Assembly (NCBI RefSeq): GCF_036378875.1
Contig: NZ_DASUVO010000110.1
Location: 11,461-75,460, forward strand
Direction of reading: 5' to 3'
DNA from: Actinophytocola sp036378875
Lineage (GTDB): Bacteria > Actinomycetota > Actinomycetes > Mycobacteriales > Pseudonocardiaceae
DNA: 64,000 nucleotides
The notes under the pieces are model-generated. The model made no database searches, was not told where the DNA came from, and was given only the letters and a program-made list of their open reading frames with translations. A program made the translations under genes and the position numbers. Shown piece by piece: positions 16,744 to 28,304 of this stretch. Each line of letters opens with the position of its first letter. The first letter of the stretch is position 1.

Positions 16744-17435
16744 GACCGGACGAGACGCACGCCGGTCGCGAGCAGCCAGACGAGCCAGGCGGCGAACCCT
16801 AGGAGCCCGACGAAGATCAGCGGCGAGCCGTCGGCGATCGCGAGGTTGCCCAGCCCCGCAGCGAGCAGCAGGCTCCCGCCCACCATGCCCAGCAGGCGCT
16901 GCCAAGCCGGAGTCAACCCGCTCGCGTGCGCGGCGAGGGCCGAGCCGATGCAGGTGGTGCCGAGCATCGGCAGCGCCAGCGCGAACGCCGCTGCGTGAAT
17001 CTGCCAGACGAGCCCGAACGCGGGCGTCGGCTCGGCGAGCCCGCCGGTGGAAAGCGCGAGCCCGATCTGCAAGACGTTGACAAGCACGAAGATGGCCGAC
17101 AGCGTCGCGCCAGCGGCCAAGGCGAGGCGCGACCAGTCGGTGCCCGCTCCGCCGCGCCGCTCCACGAGGCCGTGCAGGCCCGTCACGAACACGAGCAGCA
17201 GCGGCAGGTACAGGGCCACCAGACCGGACGCGATCGCGACCGAGTCGCGGTTGGCCGCGTAGTAGGCCAGCACTTCGTCGATCGGAGCGTCGAAGGTCGG
17301 CGCGCCCGTTACCGCCAACACCGCGTTCTCCATCACCACCGACACCACGAACACGATCGCCGCGGCGCCGACGAGCCGGCCTCGAACGAACCAACTGCGG
17401 GCTGGCGTGGCGGCGGTGTTCTGCGGTGATCTCAT
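16740..17435 (-). CDS. DUF4386-like membrane protein
   Basis: 231 residues with six hydrophobic helices, starting with VGAAAIVFVVSVVMENAVLA and including VWQIHAAAFALALPMLGTTC. DUF4386-type proteins have no assigned function. A purine-rich AGGAGTAGGAG site sits before the ATG at 17435. The 3' end collides with the small-protein remnant on the plus strand. The gene is divergent from the two-component system, 242 bp away, where nothing else was recognised; control by that system is possible but unsupported. Confidence 0.7.
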   Translation of the reverse strand: MRSPQNTAATPARSWFVRGRLVGAAAIVFVVSVVMENAVLAVTGAPTFDAPIDEVLAYYAANRDSVAIASGLVALYLPLLLVFVTGLHGLVERRGGAGTDWSRLALAAGATLSAIFVLVNVLQIGLALSTGGLAEPTPAFGLVWQIHAAAFALALPMLGTTCIGSALAAHASGLTPAWQRLLGMVGGSLLLAAGLGNLAIADGSPLIFVGLLGFAAWLVWLLATGVRLVRS

Positions 17436-17677
17436 CTCCTACTCCTTCGGTTCAGTCGGATGGCGGGTTGTCCGCGCCATTCGTTGGCGCAGGAATGGTC
17501 GGAATGCCGTTTCGGAGGTTTTGTTGGGCCGTCCGTTCCGGTTATGCGGAACAAGATTGATGGAGCGGCCGCATGCGCCGCTACGAGCCGAGGTCGATGG
17601 CGGCGGGCCGAAGGTCTACACCTCGGGTTCGACTTTGGTCGGATGCCGTGGGCCCGACCCGGCCGTACCCTTTGATC

Positions 17678-18907
17678 ATGATGGCCGCGGCGGACCCTCA
17701 GGATCGGAGCCCGCTACCGGCGGGCGTGATCAGCGATGCTGACCACGATCCGGTACGCCCGGCCGAGCGCACGGTCCGCGGCAGGGTGGTCGACGCCACC
17801 TGTTTCCTGCTGGCCGCTGGCGTGGTGGTGCAGACCCTGGCCGACAGCCGCGCGCAGCACATCGCGCCGGGCCCGCTCACCGTCGACCTCGTCCTCGGCG
17901 GCCTGTGCAGTCTGGCGGTGTGGCTGCGCCGGCGCTGGCCGGTCGGCCTCGCCGTGGCCGCGGGTCTGGTCAGCGTCTACGCGACGTCCGCCGGGGGCGC
18001 GGCGCTCATCGCGCTGTTCACCGTCGCGGTGCACCGGCGCTTCGCGGTGGTCGCCCTGATCGCGGCTGGGTGCGCGCTCGTACCGTTCCTGCAGCTGCTG
18101 GTTCGGCCCGACGTCCCAGTCGGGTCCCCGTCGGAGATCGTGCTGGGCGTCGTCTTCGGCGTCGCGGTGCTCGCCTGGGGCATGTTTGTACGGGCCCGAC
18201 GCCAGTCGCTGCGGGAGCGGGCTGGGCGGGTCGAGGCCGAACAGGAACTGCGCGTCGCCGAAGCCCGCCAGGGCGAACGCAACCGGATCGCCCGGGAGAT
18301 GCACGACGCGCTCGCCCACCGCCTGTCCCTGCTGAGCCTGCACGCCGGGGCGCTGGAGCTACGCCCCGACGCCGCGCCCGAGGAGGTCGCCCGTGCCGCC
18401 GGGGTGGTCCGCGACAGTGCCTACCAGGCGCTAGAGGACCTTCGGGAGGTGATCGGCGTCCTCCGCGCCGGTGTCGACCGGTCCGACGAGACGCCAGAAC
18501 GGCCGCAGCCCACTCTGGCCGACCTCCCCGACCTCGTCGACCAATCGCGGCGCGCCGGGATGCCGGTACGGCTCGACTGGCAGACCGACGCGCTTTCGAC
18601 CGTACCGGCTGGCGTGGGGCGCAGCGCGTACCGGATCGTGCAGGAAGGGCTGACCAACGCCCGCAAGCACGCCCCCGACGGCGAGGTGGCCGTCACCGTC
18701 CGGGCAACCCCGGGCGACGGCGTAACCGTCGAGATCCGCAACCCGTGCCCGATGGGCACCGGCGGTGGTACCGCGATTCCCGGCGCCGGTATCGGCCTCA
18801 TCGGGCTCACCGAACGGGCCGCCCTCGCCGGCGGACGCCTCGAACACGGACCCACCCCGGCCGGTGAGTTCCGACTCTGGGCCTGGCTACCGTGGCCTAC
18901 CCTCTGA
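17678..18907 (+). CDS. NarL-type sensor histidine kinase
   Basis: 409 residues from either of two adjacent ATGs (17678, 17681). Five or six hydrophobic helices span ~35-185. They are followed by a coiled linker and the HisKA_3 dimerisation motif NRIAREMHDALAHRLSLLSL with the phosphoacceptor His209. The ATPase domain has RIVQEGLTNARKHAP (N box) and GAGIGLIGLTERAAL (G box). It phosphorylates the response regulator that begins 52 bp downstream. The sensory stimulus is unknown; there is no extracytoplasmic sensor domain, as in other short intramembrane-type sensors. Confidence 0.9.
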   Translation: MMAAADPQDRSPLPAGVISDADHDPVRPAERTVRGRVVDATCFLLAAGVVVQTLADSRAQHIAPGPLTVDLVLGGLCSLAVWLRRRWPVGLAVAAGLVSVYATSAGGAALIALFTVAVHRRFAVVALIAAGCALVPFLQLLVRPDVPVGSPSEIVLGVVFGVAVLAWGMFVRARRQSLRERAGRVEAEQELRVAEARQGERNRIAREMHDALAHRLSLLSLHAGALELRPDAAPEEVARAAGVVRDSAYQALEDLREVIGVLRAGVDRSDETPERPQPTLADLPDLVDQSRRAGMPVRLDWQTDALSTVPAGVGRSAYRIVQEGLTNARKHAPDGEVAVTVRATPGDGVTVEIRNPCPMGTGGGTAIPGAGIGLIGLTERAALAGGRLEHGPTPAGEFRLWAWLPWPTL

Positions 18908-18959
18908 TCGCGGCCAGAGTCGGTCCGTGGCCCGGCTGAGCAGAGAGAAGGAGCCCAAC

Positions 18960-19622
18960 GTGAACGCAGCGGTGCGGGTCCTCGTCGTCGACGACGACCC
19001 GCTCGTGCGGGCCGGCCTGGCGATGGTCATCGGCGGCTCACCCGACCTGACCGTGGTGGGCGAGGCCGGCGACGGAAGCGAAGTAGCCGCCGCCGTCGAC
19101 GCCTACGCCCCGGACGTGGTGCTGATGGACATCCGCATGCCCACCCTCGACGGCCTCGCCGCCACCGAACAGCTGCGTGCCCGACCCAACCCACCCGAGG
19201 TCATCGTCCTGACCACCTACGACGCCGACGAGCACGTCCTGCGCGCGCTACGCGCCGGGGCCAGCGGCTTCCTGCTCAAACACACCCCACCCGCCGAGAT
19301 CCTGCGCGCGATATCGCGGGTCGCAGCCAGCGAACCCATCCTGTCGCCGACCGTGACCCGACAGCTCATCGCCCACCTCAGCGACACCGGCGCCGCCGCC
19401 CGGCAACGGCACGCCACCACCGCGCTGGATCAGCTCAGCCAACGCGAACGCGAGGTCGCCATCGCCGTCGGGCGCGGCAAGTCCAACGCCGAGATCGCGG
19501 GCGAGCTGTTCATGAGCGTGGCCACCGTGAAAGCCCACATTTCCCGCATACTCACCAAACTCGATCTCAACAACCGTACCCAGGTCGCCCTACTCGCCCA
19601 CGACGCCGGCCTCACCGGCTGA
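18960..19622 (+). CDS. NarL/LuxR-type response regulator
   Basis: 220 residues from a GTG preceded by AGAAGGAG. The receiver domain has VLVVDDDPLVRAGL and the phosphoacceptor Asp57 (VVLMDIRMPTLDG). Thr and Lys switch residues are in LTTYDAD and FLLKHTPPAE. The LuxR-type helix-turn-helix fills the last 65 residues (LSQREREVAIAVGRGKSNAE, then VKAHISRILTKL). It pairs with the kinase encoded just upstream. No target is indicated; nearby candidates are the membrane-protein genes of the same segment. Confidence 0.92.
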   Translation: MNAAVRVLVVDDDPLVRAGLAMVIGGSPDLTVVGEAGDGSEVAAAVDAYAPDVVLMDIRMPTLDGLAATEQLRARPNPPEVIVLTTYDADEHVLRALRAGASGFLLKHTPPAEILRAISRVAASEPILSPTVTRQLIAHLSDTGAAARQRHATTALDQLSQREREVAIAVGRGKSNAEIAGELFMSVATVKAHISRILTKLDLNNRTQVALLAHDAGLTG

Positions 19623-19847
19623 CACCGGAAACCTTCTGGCCCCCGCCCGCACCCGGCGTGGGCGGGCGAGCCGACCCGCTGGCCGGCGAGCCGGCCAACC
19701 CCTCACCGCCAGACAGCTCAGACGGGGGCCATCGACCACATGCTATTGCCCAACTTCCACACATCGGCATTTCCGGACGTTCGGTTGCCGTCGTCGTGAT
19801 CGATCCGCTATGTGGATCTGGAACATGTTCTCTCGGTGAATCGCCAA

Positions 19848-19904
19848 CTGTCGGTGGTCCCAGGACTGGCGACGCGGTGGTCCCACAACGGTGGCAGACG
19901 ACAG
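19848..19904 (-). repeat. 57-bp dispersed repeat core, right copy (inverted)
   Basis: Inverted relative to the copy at 15333-15389; 48 of 57 positions agree by eye. G-rich tandem repeats follow on the outer side. No transposase or terminal target duplication was found. Confidence 0.75.
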
Positions 19905-20019
19905 GTTGGGGAGGGGCTGCCGGTTGGAATGGGGCGTGGGTTGGGGGGGCTGCCGGTTGGAATGGGGCGTGGGTTGGGTACAGGGCTGCCGGTTGGAAGG
20001 GGCCGTCGGTTGGGCTGCC
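19904..20019 (+). repeat. Imperfect tandem G-rich repeats
   Basis: Three to four units of about 33-36 bp built on GGTTGGAATGGGGCGTGGG followed by TTGGG...GGGCTGCC. The two middle units are almost identical; the outer ones are degenerate. G-run spacing would permit G-quadruplexes on the plus strand. Confidence 0.75.
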
Positions 20020-20469
20020 GCCAAGGCGTGGTTCCCGGTTGGCAAGTGGCTGCCAGCAGGGTTCGCTAGCCAACCGGCTTGCGCACCATCCAGATCGGTG
20101 CGGCACCTCACGTTGCCGAGCGCTCTCCACGACCAGCGCCTTCGGCCCGAACGGGGGCCACATCTCGATTCGCCACCCCCGAGCCGGCTGTCCTCTCCCC
20201 ATCCGGTCCTGTCCCGACCCGGTCTTCCCTGAACCAGGTCTCAAACGGGGCCTTCCCAAATCGGGTAACCCCCTTCCAACTGACATCCGTTTCGCACAGC
20301 GGACCTTTCGCAACCGGCGGCCCCGCCATCCGGCGGTGCCGTGTCCGTGGGCGCGGGGGGCCGATGTCTCGAGGGTGCCCTTCGAGACGTCACGTCGCCT
20401 TCAGTTCCCAAGGCACCCTCGGGGCCCAGCAGCACGGGCGGCCCCGCCCGCGCGACCGCTGGAAAACGA

Positions 20470-20500
20470 GTGCCGGCGGCCGAGAGTCGGCCGCCGGCAC
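20470..20500 (-). terminator. Terminator of acn
   Basis: GTGCCGGCGGCCGA (20470-20483) and TCGGCCGCCGGCAC (20487-20500) form a perfect 14-bp stem with a 3-nt loop. On the minus strand it lies 16 bp after the acn stop and is followed by TCGTTTTCC, a good intrinsic terminator. Confidence 0.85.
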
Positions 20501-20516
20501 TGGAAAGGAGAAACTG

Positions 20517-23321
<2,805 letters not shown>

Positions 23322-23457
23322 GTCCAACTCCATTGGGCCTGTGGTGTCTGTTCGGGAACTACCGAGGACAACGTGAAACCTTGCCGGCGGTAGCTCGGGC
23401 CTTGGGTGACGTTGTCGAGCCGGCTCGTTCCAACTTGTCCTCGTCTCTCGACACAAA

Positions 23458-23473
23458 CAGTACGCTTGTCCTG
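23458..23473 (-). promoter_or_regulatory. AcnR-type operator in the acn promoter
   Basis: CAGTACGCTTGTCCTG matches the AcnR site described in corynebacteria (CAGNAC-N4-GTACTG) with a single mismatch in the dyad arm. On the minus strand it overlaps a candidate -10 (TACTGT) that is 18 bp from TTGGCT. This fits direct repression of acn by the TetR protein encoded at 7384-7944. Confidence 0.72.
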
Positions 23474-23501
23474 TATTCGAAGCCAAGGGAGGGTCGGCAC
23501 C

Positions 23502-23867
23502 ATGCTGCACCACGTACAGATCGCGGCTCCGGCGGGCAGTGAAGATCGGCTACGGGCGTTCTACACAGGAGTGCTGGGCTGGCCGGAGCTGGTGAAGCCA
23601 CCGCTGCTCGCGGCGAAAGGGGGCTGCTGGTTCCAGGTGCCGGGCAGGGGCGGCCCGGCCGGCGAGCTGCACGTCGGCATCGAGGAGGACTTCCGTCCGG
23701 CGAAGAAGGCGCACCCGGCGTTCGTGGTCGACGTGGACGCGACGGCCGCCGCGGTGACGGCCGCGGGCCACGAGGTGCGCTGGGCGGACCCGGCGGAGGT
23801 CCCCGGCCGCCGCCGCTTCCACACGGATGATCCGCACGGGAACAGGCTGGAGTTCCTCGAGATCTGA
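23502..23867 (+). CDS. VOC (glyoxalase/dioxygenase-fold) family protein
   Basis: 121 residues. The ATG at 23502 follows GGGAGGG by 8 nt; in-frame upstream sequence overlaps the acn promoter and is not credible. Two beta-alpha-beta-beta-beta units are visible, from MLHHVQIAAPAGSEDRLRAF to HTDDPHGNRLEFLEI, the latter a typical VOC ending. Members include glyoxalases, dioxygenases and resistance proteins, and the substrate cannot be told. The gene shares its upstream region with acn, 180 bp apart, so the AcnR site could affect both directions. Confidence 0.83.
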   Translation: MLHHVQIAAPAGSEDRLRAFYTGVLGWPELVKPPLLAAKGGCWFQVPGRGGPAGELHVGIEEDFRPAKKAHPAFVVDVDATAAAVTAAGHEVRWADPAEVPGRRRFHTDDPHGNRLEFLEI

Positions 23868-23884
23868 CGAGGCTGAACGTGAAA

Positions 23885-23918
23885 CGGCCCGGCACCCCGC
23901 GAAAGGGGTGCCGGGCCG
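23885..23918. terminator. Bidirectional terminator between convergent genes
   Basis: CGGCCCGGCACCCC (23885-23898) pairs perfectly with GGGGTGCCGGGCCG (23905-23918) around a 6-nt loop. It stands between the stop codons of the VOC gene and the minus-strand membrane-anchored protein. Confidence 0.82.
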
Positions 23919-23934
23919 CGACGTACCGGGGAAC

Positions 23935-25428
23935 TCAGCTCGCCGACACCAGGGCGATCACGTCCTCCGGGGTCAGGTCGGACAGGGCGGTCAGGCCCAG
24001 CTCCATGTAGGTGCGAAGCGGGCTGACGTACCACTTGCCGTCCACCTCGGTGGCGACCACACCGGTGTTCTTGAGCAGACCGGACGCCAGGTGGGACATC
24101 GCCTGCTGGAGCTCCGGGTTCGCCCCGCTGCCGGCCATCTCGGTGGCGAGATCGTCGGCGCAGATCTGCTGCGAGTCGCCCTCGCCCTCGGCCAGGTAGC
24201 AGTCGCCGTCCTTGGCCACTCGGTAGGTCTGGCCGTCGACCTTGACCTCGACCTCCTTCAGCATGACCCGCTGGCCGCCGGTCTCCGCCTCGGTCGACTC
24301 GGTGTCCAGCTTGGTGACCTCCACCTGCGACGGGGACGGGGAGCCCAGCTGCTCCAGCAGCGCGGGGCCGGCGTCGTGCAGTGCGCCCATCTCGTCCGGC
24401 GGGAGTAGCTCGATCACCCGCTCGACGTCGCTGTTGATCGCGGCCTGCACCATCTCCTTGACCGCGTCGTCGGCGGTGTCGGCGCCGTTGTTCGCGATCG
24501 GCTTCGACGGCCAGTCCACGTCGGCCTCCATCAGCGCGTAGTCCGCGACCGTGTAGAAGAGGCTCGGGTACCACTTGTCGTCGACCTTCACGGTCGCGAT
24601 GCGGATCGGCTCTCCGGTCTCCCTGACCACCTGGGCGATGTCGACCGTCTCGTCCGCCGGCTCGGAGTTCACGCCGTCCGGGAACGCCGCCTCCATGAAC
24701 TCCTCGGTGAGCGGGAGCTCGCTGACGTCCGCGTGCAGTGACACGGTGCCGCCGACGAGCTTGGTGATGGTCAGGTGGTCGTTGACCTTCTCCGCGCCTG
24801 CCTCGTCGTACTTCAGGTTCTTCGCCTCGACCGACGCCCCGTGCAGCTTGTTCGGGTCGGCGTCCTCCTTGTAGACCTTCAGCTCCTTGAGGCGCTGCGT
24901 GGTCTTGGCGTTGAAGTCCACGAGCAACGCGGACTCGGCCGGCGTCAGGCTCTCGAGCACGCCGAGCACGTCACCCTGGCTGAGGCTGTCGACCAGGTTG
25001 GTCGCCGCCTGCGTCGGGTTGTCCTCGCCGCCCTTGCCAGCGCCGCCGCTGCTGTTCAGCGCGAAGATCGTCGCGGCGACTCCGAGCGCGACCACGACCA
25101 CCGCGGCGATCGCGCCGATGATCGGGCCCTTGCCCTTCTTCTTCGGGGCCTGGGTGCCGTAGCCGGGCAGCCCACCGTACGGCGGCTGCTGGCCGAACTG
25201 GGCCTGCTGCGGAAAACCTTGCGGGCCGGTCTGCGGGTAACCCTGGGGGAAGCCCTGCGGACCGGTCTGGGGCTGCTGCGGAAAGCCCTGCGGGCCGGTC
25301 TGGGGGTACCCGCCTGGCTGCTGGCCGTAGCCCTGCTGGGGGTAGCCGCCCGGCTGAGCCGGGAACGGACCGCTCCCCGGCTGGTTCGGATTGTTCGGCT
25401 GCCACTGGCCGCCGCCTGGATAACTCAC
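23935..25428 (-). CDS. Membrane-anchored protein with Gly/Pro/Gln-rich cytoplasmic repeats
   Basis: 497 residues from a GTG with AGGAGGGG upstream. Residues 1-105 are low-complexity, with repeated PQTGPQGFPQ-type units. One transmembrane helix follows a KKKGKG stretch (IIGAIAAVVVVALGVAATIF). The remaining ~360 residues are extracytoplasmic, acidic, and seem to contain two related halves, each with a PS/VSPL-like DDKWYPSLF or DGKWYVSPL motif. Annotation pipelines often call such proteins FliL-like, which is not meaningful here. It is coupled to the membrane protein upstream by a 4-bp overlap. Function unknown; surface or wall-associated role inferred. Confidence 0.8.
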   Translation of the reverse strand: MSYPGGGQWQPNNPNQPGSGPFPAQPGGYPQQGYGQQPGGYPQTGPQGFPQQPQTGPQGFPQGYPQTGPQGFPQQAQFGQQPPYGGLPGYGTQAPKKKGKGPIIGAIAAVVVVALGVAATIFALNSSGGAGKGGEDNPTQAATNLVDSLSQGDVLGVLESLTPAESALLVDFNAKTTQRLKELKVYKEDADPNKLHGASVEAKNLKYDEAGAEKVNDHLTITKLVGGTVSLHADVSELPLTEEFMEAAFPDGVNSEPADETVDIAQVVRETGEPIRIATVKVDDKWYPSLFYTVADYALMEADVDWPSKPIANNGADTADDAVKEMVQAAINSDVERVIELLPPDEMGALHDAGPALLEQLGSPSPSQVEVTKLDTESTEAETGGQRVMLKEVEVKVDGQTYRVAKDGDCYLAEGEGDSQQICADDLATEMAGSGANPELQQAMSHLASGLLKNTGVVATEVDGKWYVSPLRTYMELGLTALSDLTPEDVIALVSAS

Positions 25429-25913
25429 GGTTCCCCTCCTGCGTTTTCGGTCGCTGCTCCGCGCCGTCCGACGAAGATGCCGACCGCCCCGGCAATGGTC
25501 AGCACGGCCCCGACCAACGTCGTCGTCGGACCGGCGCTCGCGATGCCGAGGCGGACTTCCTCGCCACCGCTTACGACGGTCGCCGCCCCCGCGATGGTTC
25601 CGCTGATTATCGCCACAACGGAGGAAATCGTTCCGCCAGTTCGCCGAAGTCCCACGGCGTAGATGACCACGCAGAGTGTGCTGACCGGGATGAGCAGCGT
25701 CCACGCGTCGATGACCAGGACCAACGGGCTCCCGTCGAGCACCTTGATCGCCCGGAGGACCGCGATCGACTCGTAGCTGTCCCGCAACACGGATCCCGAG
25801 CGCACCCAGGGCAGAAACGTGCCGACTGCCACGGTCACCAGCCCCACCGCGGTCAGCGCGGCGCCTGCGACACCGATCGGCGTGTGCGGGCGGGTCGCGA
25901 GTCTGGTCAGCAC
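25425..25913 (-). CDS. Small membrane protein with four hydrophobic helices
   Basis: 162 residues with hydrophobic segments at about 12-33, 65-90, 92-115 and 128-150. The second follows an extracytoplasmic loop with LPWVRSGSVLRDSYESIAVL. No family was recognised. The stop overlaps the GTG of the next gene (GTGA), so the two are co-translated. Its start lies 185 bp from the divergent NlpC/P60 gene; in mycobacteria the equivalent place next to ripA is also taken by a small membrane protein, but similarity could not be judged. Confidence 0.72.
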   Translation of the reverse strand: MLTRLATRPHTPIGVAGAALTAVGLVTVAVGTFLPWVRSGSVLRDSYESIAVLRAIKVLDGSPLVLVIDAWTLLIPVSTLCVVIYAVGLRRTGGTISSVVAIISGTIAGAATVVSGGEEVRLGIASAGPTTTLVGAVLTIAGAVGIFVGRRGAATENAGGEP

Positions 25914-26098
25914 GGCGCCATGGTGTCAGCCCGGGGTAGTGACGGTGAGCGACACCCTCATGGGGTCCTTTGTGCTCGAAAGAGTGAATGTTGGTTCAGC
26001 GGTGGAACTACCTGCCGTTACGAGTCTTGGGTAGGTGATCACGGTGGCACAGTGACCTCGCTGTGCCGCTGCTCAAGGCGCGAGGAGGGGTGTGCACC

Positions 26099-27367
26099 GT
26101 GACTGGGCTTCGGATCGTCGCGGCTTCGTTGTTGCTGGCCGCCAGTATGGGCGCCGGCACGGCGGTCGCGGCCCCACCTCCGCCGCCGAACCCCAGCGAC
26201 GACCAGCTCAGCGGCAGCCAGGCGGAGGCGAACTCGAAGGCCACGCGGGTCGGGCAGCTCACCAGTGAGGTCGCGCAGGCGGAGGCACTTCTCGCGCAGC
26301 TCCAGGCCGAGGTCGAGCTGAAGATGGAGGACGCCAACCGCGCGCTCGTCGACCTCCAGATCGCCCAGGACGCGGCGGCGCAGGCCCAGGCGGACGCGGT
26401 CGCGGCGAAGGCGGCGGCCGACAGCGCGGGGCAGGAGATCGTGGACGCCCGCAAAGCACTCGACGAGTTCGCCGCCGGCAGTTACAAGCAGGGCATGACC
26501 CTCGGCTCGCTGTCCGCGTTCCTCGGGTCGAAGAGCCCCGACGACCTGCTGGCCAGGGCGCAGCTCCTGGAGGCCGTCGGCTCGAGCCAGCTCGACGCCC
26601 TGGACGGCCTGGAGGTGGCCAGGACCGAGAAGGCCAACCTGGACTCGGCGGCCCGCGAGGCGCTCGACCTCGCCAACCAGAAGCAGGCGGCGGCGCTGTC
26701 CGCCAAGCAGGCCGCCGACGCCGCGATGGCCGCGGCCCAGCACGCGCAGAACAACCAGGCCGCGGCCACCCAGCAGCTCCTGGCGCGCAAGACCGCGGCG
26801 GAGTCCGAGCTCGTGAACGCGCAGACGAACGCCGCCGGCCTACAGGATCAGCGGCAGCGCTACCTCGACTGGCTCGCGATCAAGCAGGCCGAGGAGGCCG
26901 CGCAGAACCACGCATCGCTCAGTGGGGCGGTGGCACTGCCGGCGCCCGGTGACGCGCGGACCGTGATCGACCGGGCACTGTCGCAACTCGGTGTCCCGTA
27001 CGCGTGGGGAGGCGGCAATGCCCACGGTCCGACCCGTGGCATCCGCGACGGCGGGGTGGCGGACGCGCACGGCGACTACGCCAAGGTCGGGTTCGACTGC
27101 TCGGGCCTGATGATCTACGCATTCGCCGCGGTCGGGAAGAGCCTGCCGCACTACAGCGGCTACCAGGCGACCATGGGCCGGCGTGTGCCGCTGTCACAGA
27201 AGGCGCCGGGCGACATGCTTTTCTGGGCGACCCAGGGCCGCATCCACCACGTCGCGCTCTACCTGGGCGACAACAAGATGGTGGAGGCGCCGTTCTCCGG
27301 CGCGTACGTGCGGGTCACGTCGGTCCGCTATGACGGCATCGTCGGCTTCGCGACCAGGGTCCTCTGA
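26099..27367 (+). CDS. Secreted NlpC/P60 peptidoglycan endopeptidase (RipA-like)
   Basis: 422 residues. The GTG at 26099 follows GAGGAGGGG. A signal peptide (RIVAASLLLAASMGAGTAVAA) is followed by a long Ala/Gln-rich coiled-coil region to about residue 275 and a C-terminal NlpC/P60 domain. The catalytic Cys334 is in FDCSGL and His384 in HHVALYLG, with Glu in MVEAP as a likely third residue. Such enzymes cut stem peptides during division. Gene order upstream of moxR matches ripA/ripB in mycobacteria. The 185-nt leader forms a hairpin at 26046-26067; no ydaO riboswitch core was found there. Confidence 0.92.
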   Translation: MTGLRIVAASLLLAASMGAGTAVAAPPPPPNPSDDQLSGSQAEANSKATRVGQLTSEVAQAEALLAQLQAEVELKMEDANRALVDLQIAQDAAAQAQADAVAAKAAADSAGQEIVDARKALDEFAAGSYKQGMTLGSLSAFLGSKSPDDLLARAQLLEAVGSSQLDALDGLEVARTEKANLDSAAREALDLANQKQAAALSAKQAADAAMAAAQHAQNNQAAATQQLLARKTAAESELVNAQTNAAGLQDQRQRYLDWLAIKQAEEAAQNHASLSGAVALPAPGDARTVIDRALSQLGVPYAWGGGNAHGPTRGIRDGGVADAHGDYAKVGFDCSGLMIYAFAAVGKSLPHYSGYQATMGRRVPLSQKAPGDMLFWATQGRIHHVALYLGDNKMVEAPFSGAYVRVTSVRYDGIVGFATRVL

Positions 27368-27497
27368 CCCGCGCCCGCGCCGCCTCGCGTGATTCCACCC
27401 GGAGTTCGCTCGGTGTGCTCACCGTGGGGTCCGTCCCGTTCCGAACACATGAGCGTCGACCGGGTCCGCGAGGGTCCACACGCCCTCGCCGAAGGCG

Positions 27498-27830
27498 TCA
27501 GCGGGTCTTGACGGGCAACGACCGTGCGAAGGAGACGCCGCGGTCCACCCATTCCCTCAACCGGCTGTCGTCGACGGCGGTCGTGTCCACGCGGAGCCAA
27601 CCGCGCATCTCCCGGCCGCCCATGATCGCCGGTCGCACGTGGTCGTCGACCAGGTCGCCGGCGTCCTCCGGGCCGACCCGGACCAACAGGCCGCCCTTGC
27701 CGCTGGCGGCCACCGACATGTTCCCGTTGACGAGGAACGCCAGTCCGCCGAACATCCGCTTCTCGTCCACCCCATGCTCGGTCGCGACCAACTCGCGGAT
27801 GCGGTCTGCCAGCTCCAGGTCGTAGGCCAT
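27498..27830 (-). CDS. TfoX N-terminal-domain protein
   Basis: 110 residues. The KRMFGGLAFLVNGNMSVAAS motif and KGGLLVRVGPED segment are typical of the TfoX/Sxy N-terminal domain. In proteobacteria TfoX is a competence regulator; stand-alone actinobacterial copies have no established role. It begins 8 bp after the end of the frameshifted GNAT gene and probably shares its transcript. The ATG at 27830 is the only start that fits the family length. Confidence 0.85.
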   Translation of the reverse strand: MAYDLELADRIRELVATEHGVDEKRMFGGLAFLVNGNMSVAASGKGGLLVRVGPEDAGDLVDDHVRPAIMGGREMRGWLRVDTTAVDDSRLREWVDRGVSFARSLPVKTR

Positions 27831-27838
27831 GGCTGGGA

Positions 27839-28304
27839 TTATCCCAACGGCTTGACCATCACGGCCTGATCGGCGGTCACCGTTCGCTCGGTGTAGCCGT
27901 GCCGCTGGTAGAAGGTGATCGCGGCCGGGTTGGCGGTGAGCACAGTGCCGCAGGGCCGGCGCGCCCGCACGTACCGCCCACTCCTCGACGTCCGCCAGCA
28001 GCCGACCCCCGACGCCGAGCCCGCGGACCACCGGCGCCACCCACACCGACCGCAGCTCGTAGCCGTCCGCGCCGGGGACGCCGCGAGCCAACCCGACCGG
28101 CTCGCCATCCCGGACCGCGACGACATTGTGGGCACCCGGCATCGCCAGCCGCGCCAGCCACTGTTCCTCGCCGCCGCCGTGCCAGTCGGCCAGGCTGACG
28201 GTGAACGCGTCGGGTGAGTCGGTGAGCGCCGCCAGCCGGGCCGCCCGCCACAGTGGCCAGTCGTCGAGCGCGAGAACACGCAAGGTCACCACGGCACCGA
28301 TCAT
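27839..28304 (-). pseudogene. GNAT acetyltransferase interrupted by a frameshift
   Basis: The first ~115 residues from ATG 28304 (or GTG 28289) read as a GNAT: LRVLALDDWPLWRAARLAAL, VAVRDGEPVGLARG and ELRSVWVAPVVRGLGVGGRL, the acetyl-CoA-binding motif. At about 27945-27955 the frame is lost. The rest of the domain continues in another frame as TVLTANPAAITFYQRHGYTE with a natural TAA at 27839-27841. A one-base insertion or two-base deletion would explain it. Both halves keep good family similarity, so this is a recent break or a sequence error. Confidence 0.8.

Larger units (their letters stand above)
19623..20516. other. Gene-free segment with repeat core, tandem G-rich repeats and acn terminator
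   Basis: About 890 bp without a credible gene. It holds the right-hand 57-bp repeat core (19848-19904), imperfect 33-36-bp tandem repeats (19904-20019) and the acn terminator (20470-20500). Frames here encode repeated proline-rich or glycine-rich peptides that follow from the repeats. Confidence 0.7.

Noticed and set aside
15333..19904. Composite transposon
   Set aside because: The inverted repeats resemble terminal repeats, but no transposase, insertion-sequence remnant or target-site duplication was seen.
19904..20019. CRISPR array
   Set aside because: The units are contiguous and degenerate, without unique spacers, and no cas gene is near.
25914..26098. Possible ydaO (c-di-AMP) riboswitch before the NlpC/P60 gene
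   Set aside because: This riboswitch often precedes cell-wall hydrolases in actinobacteria, but its conserved core sequence was not found; only simple hairpins such as 26046-26067 are present.
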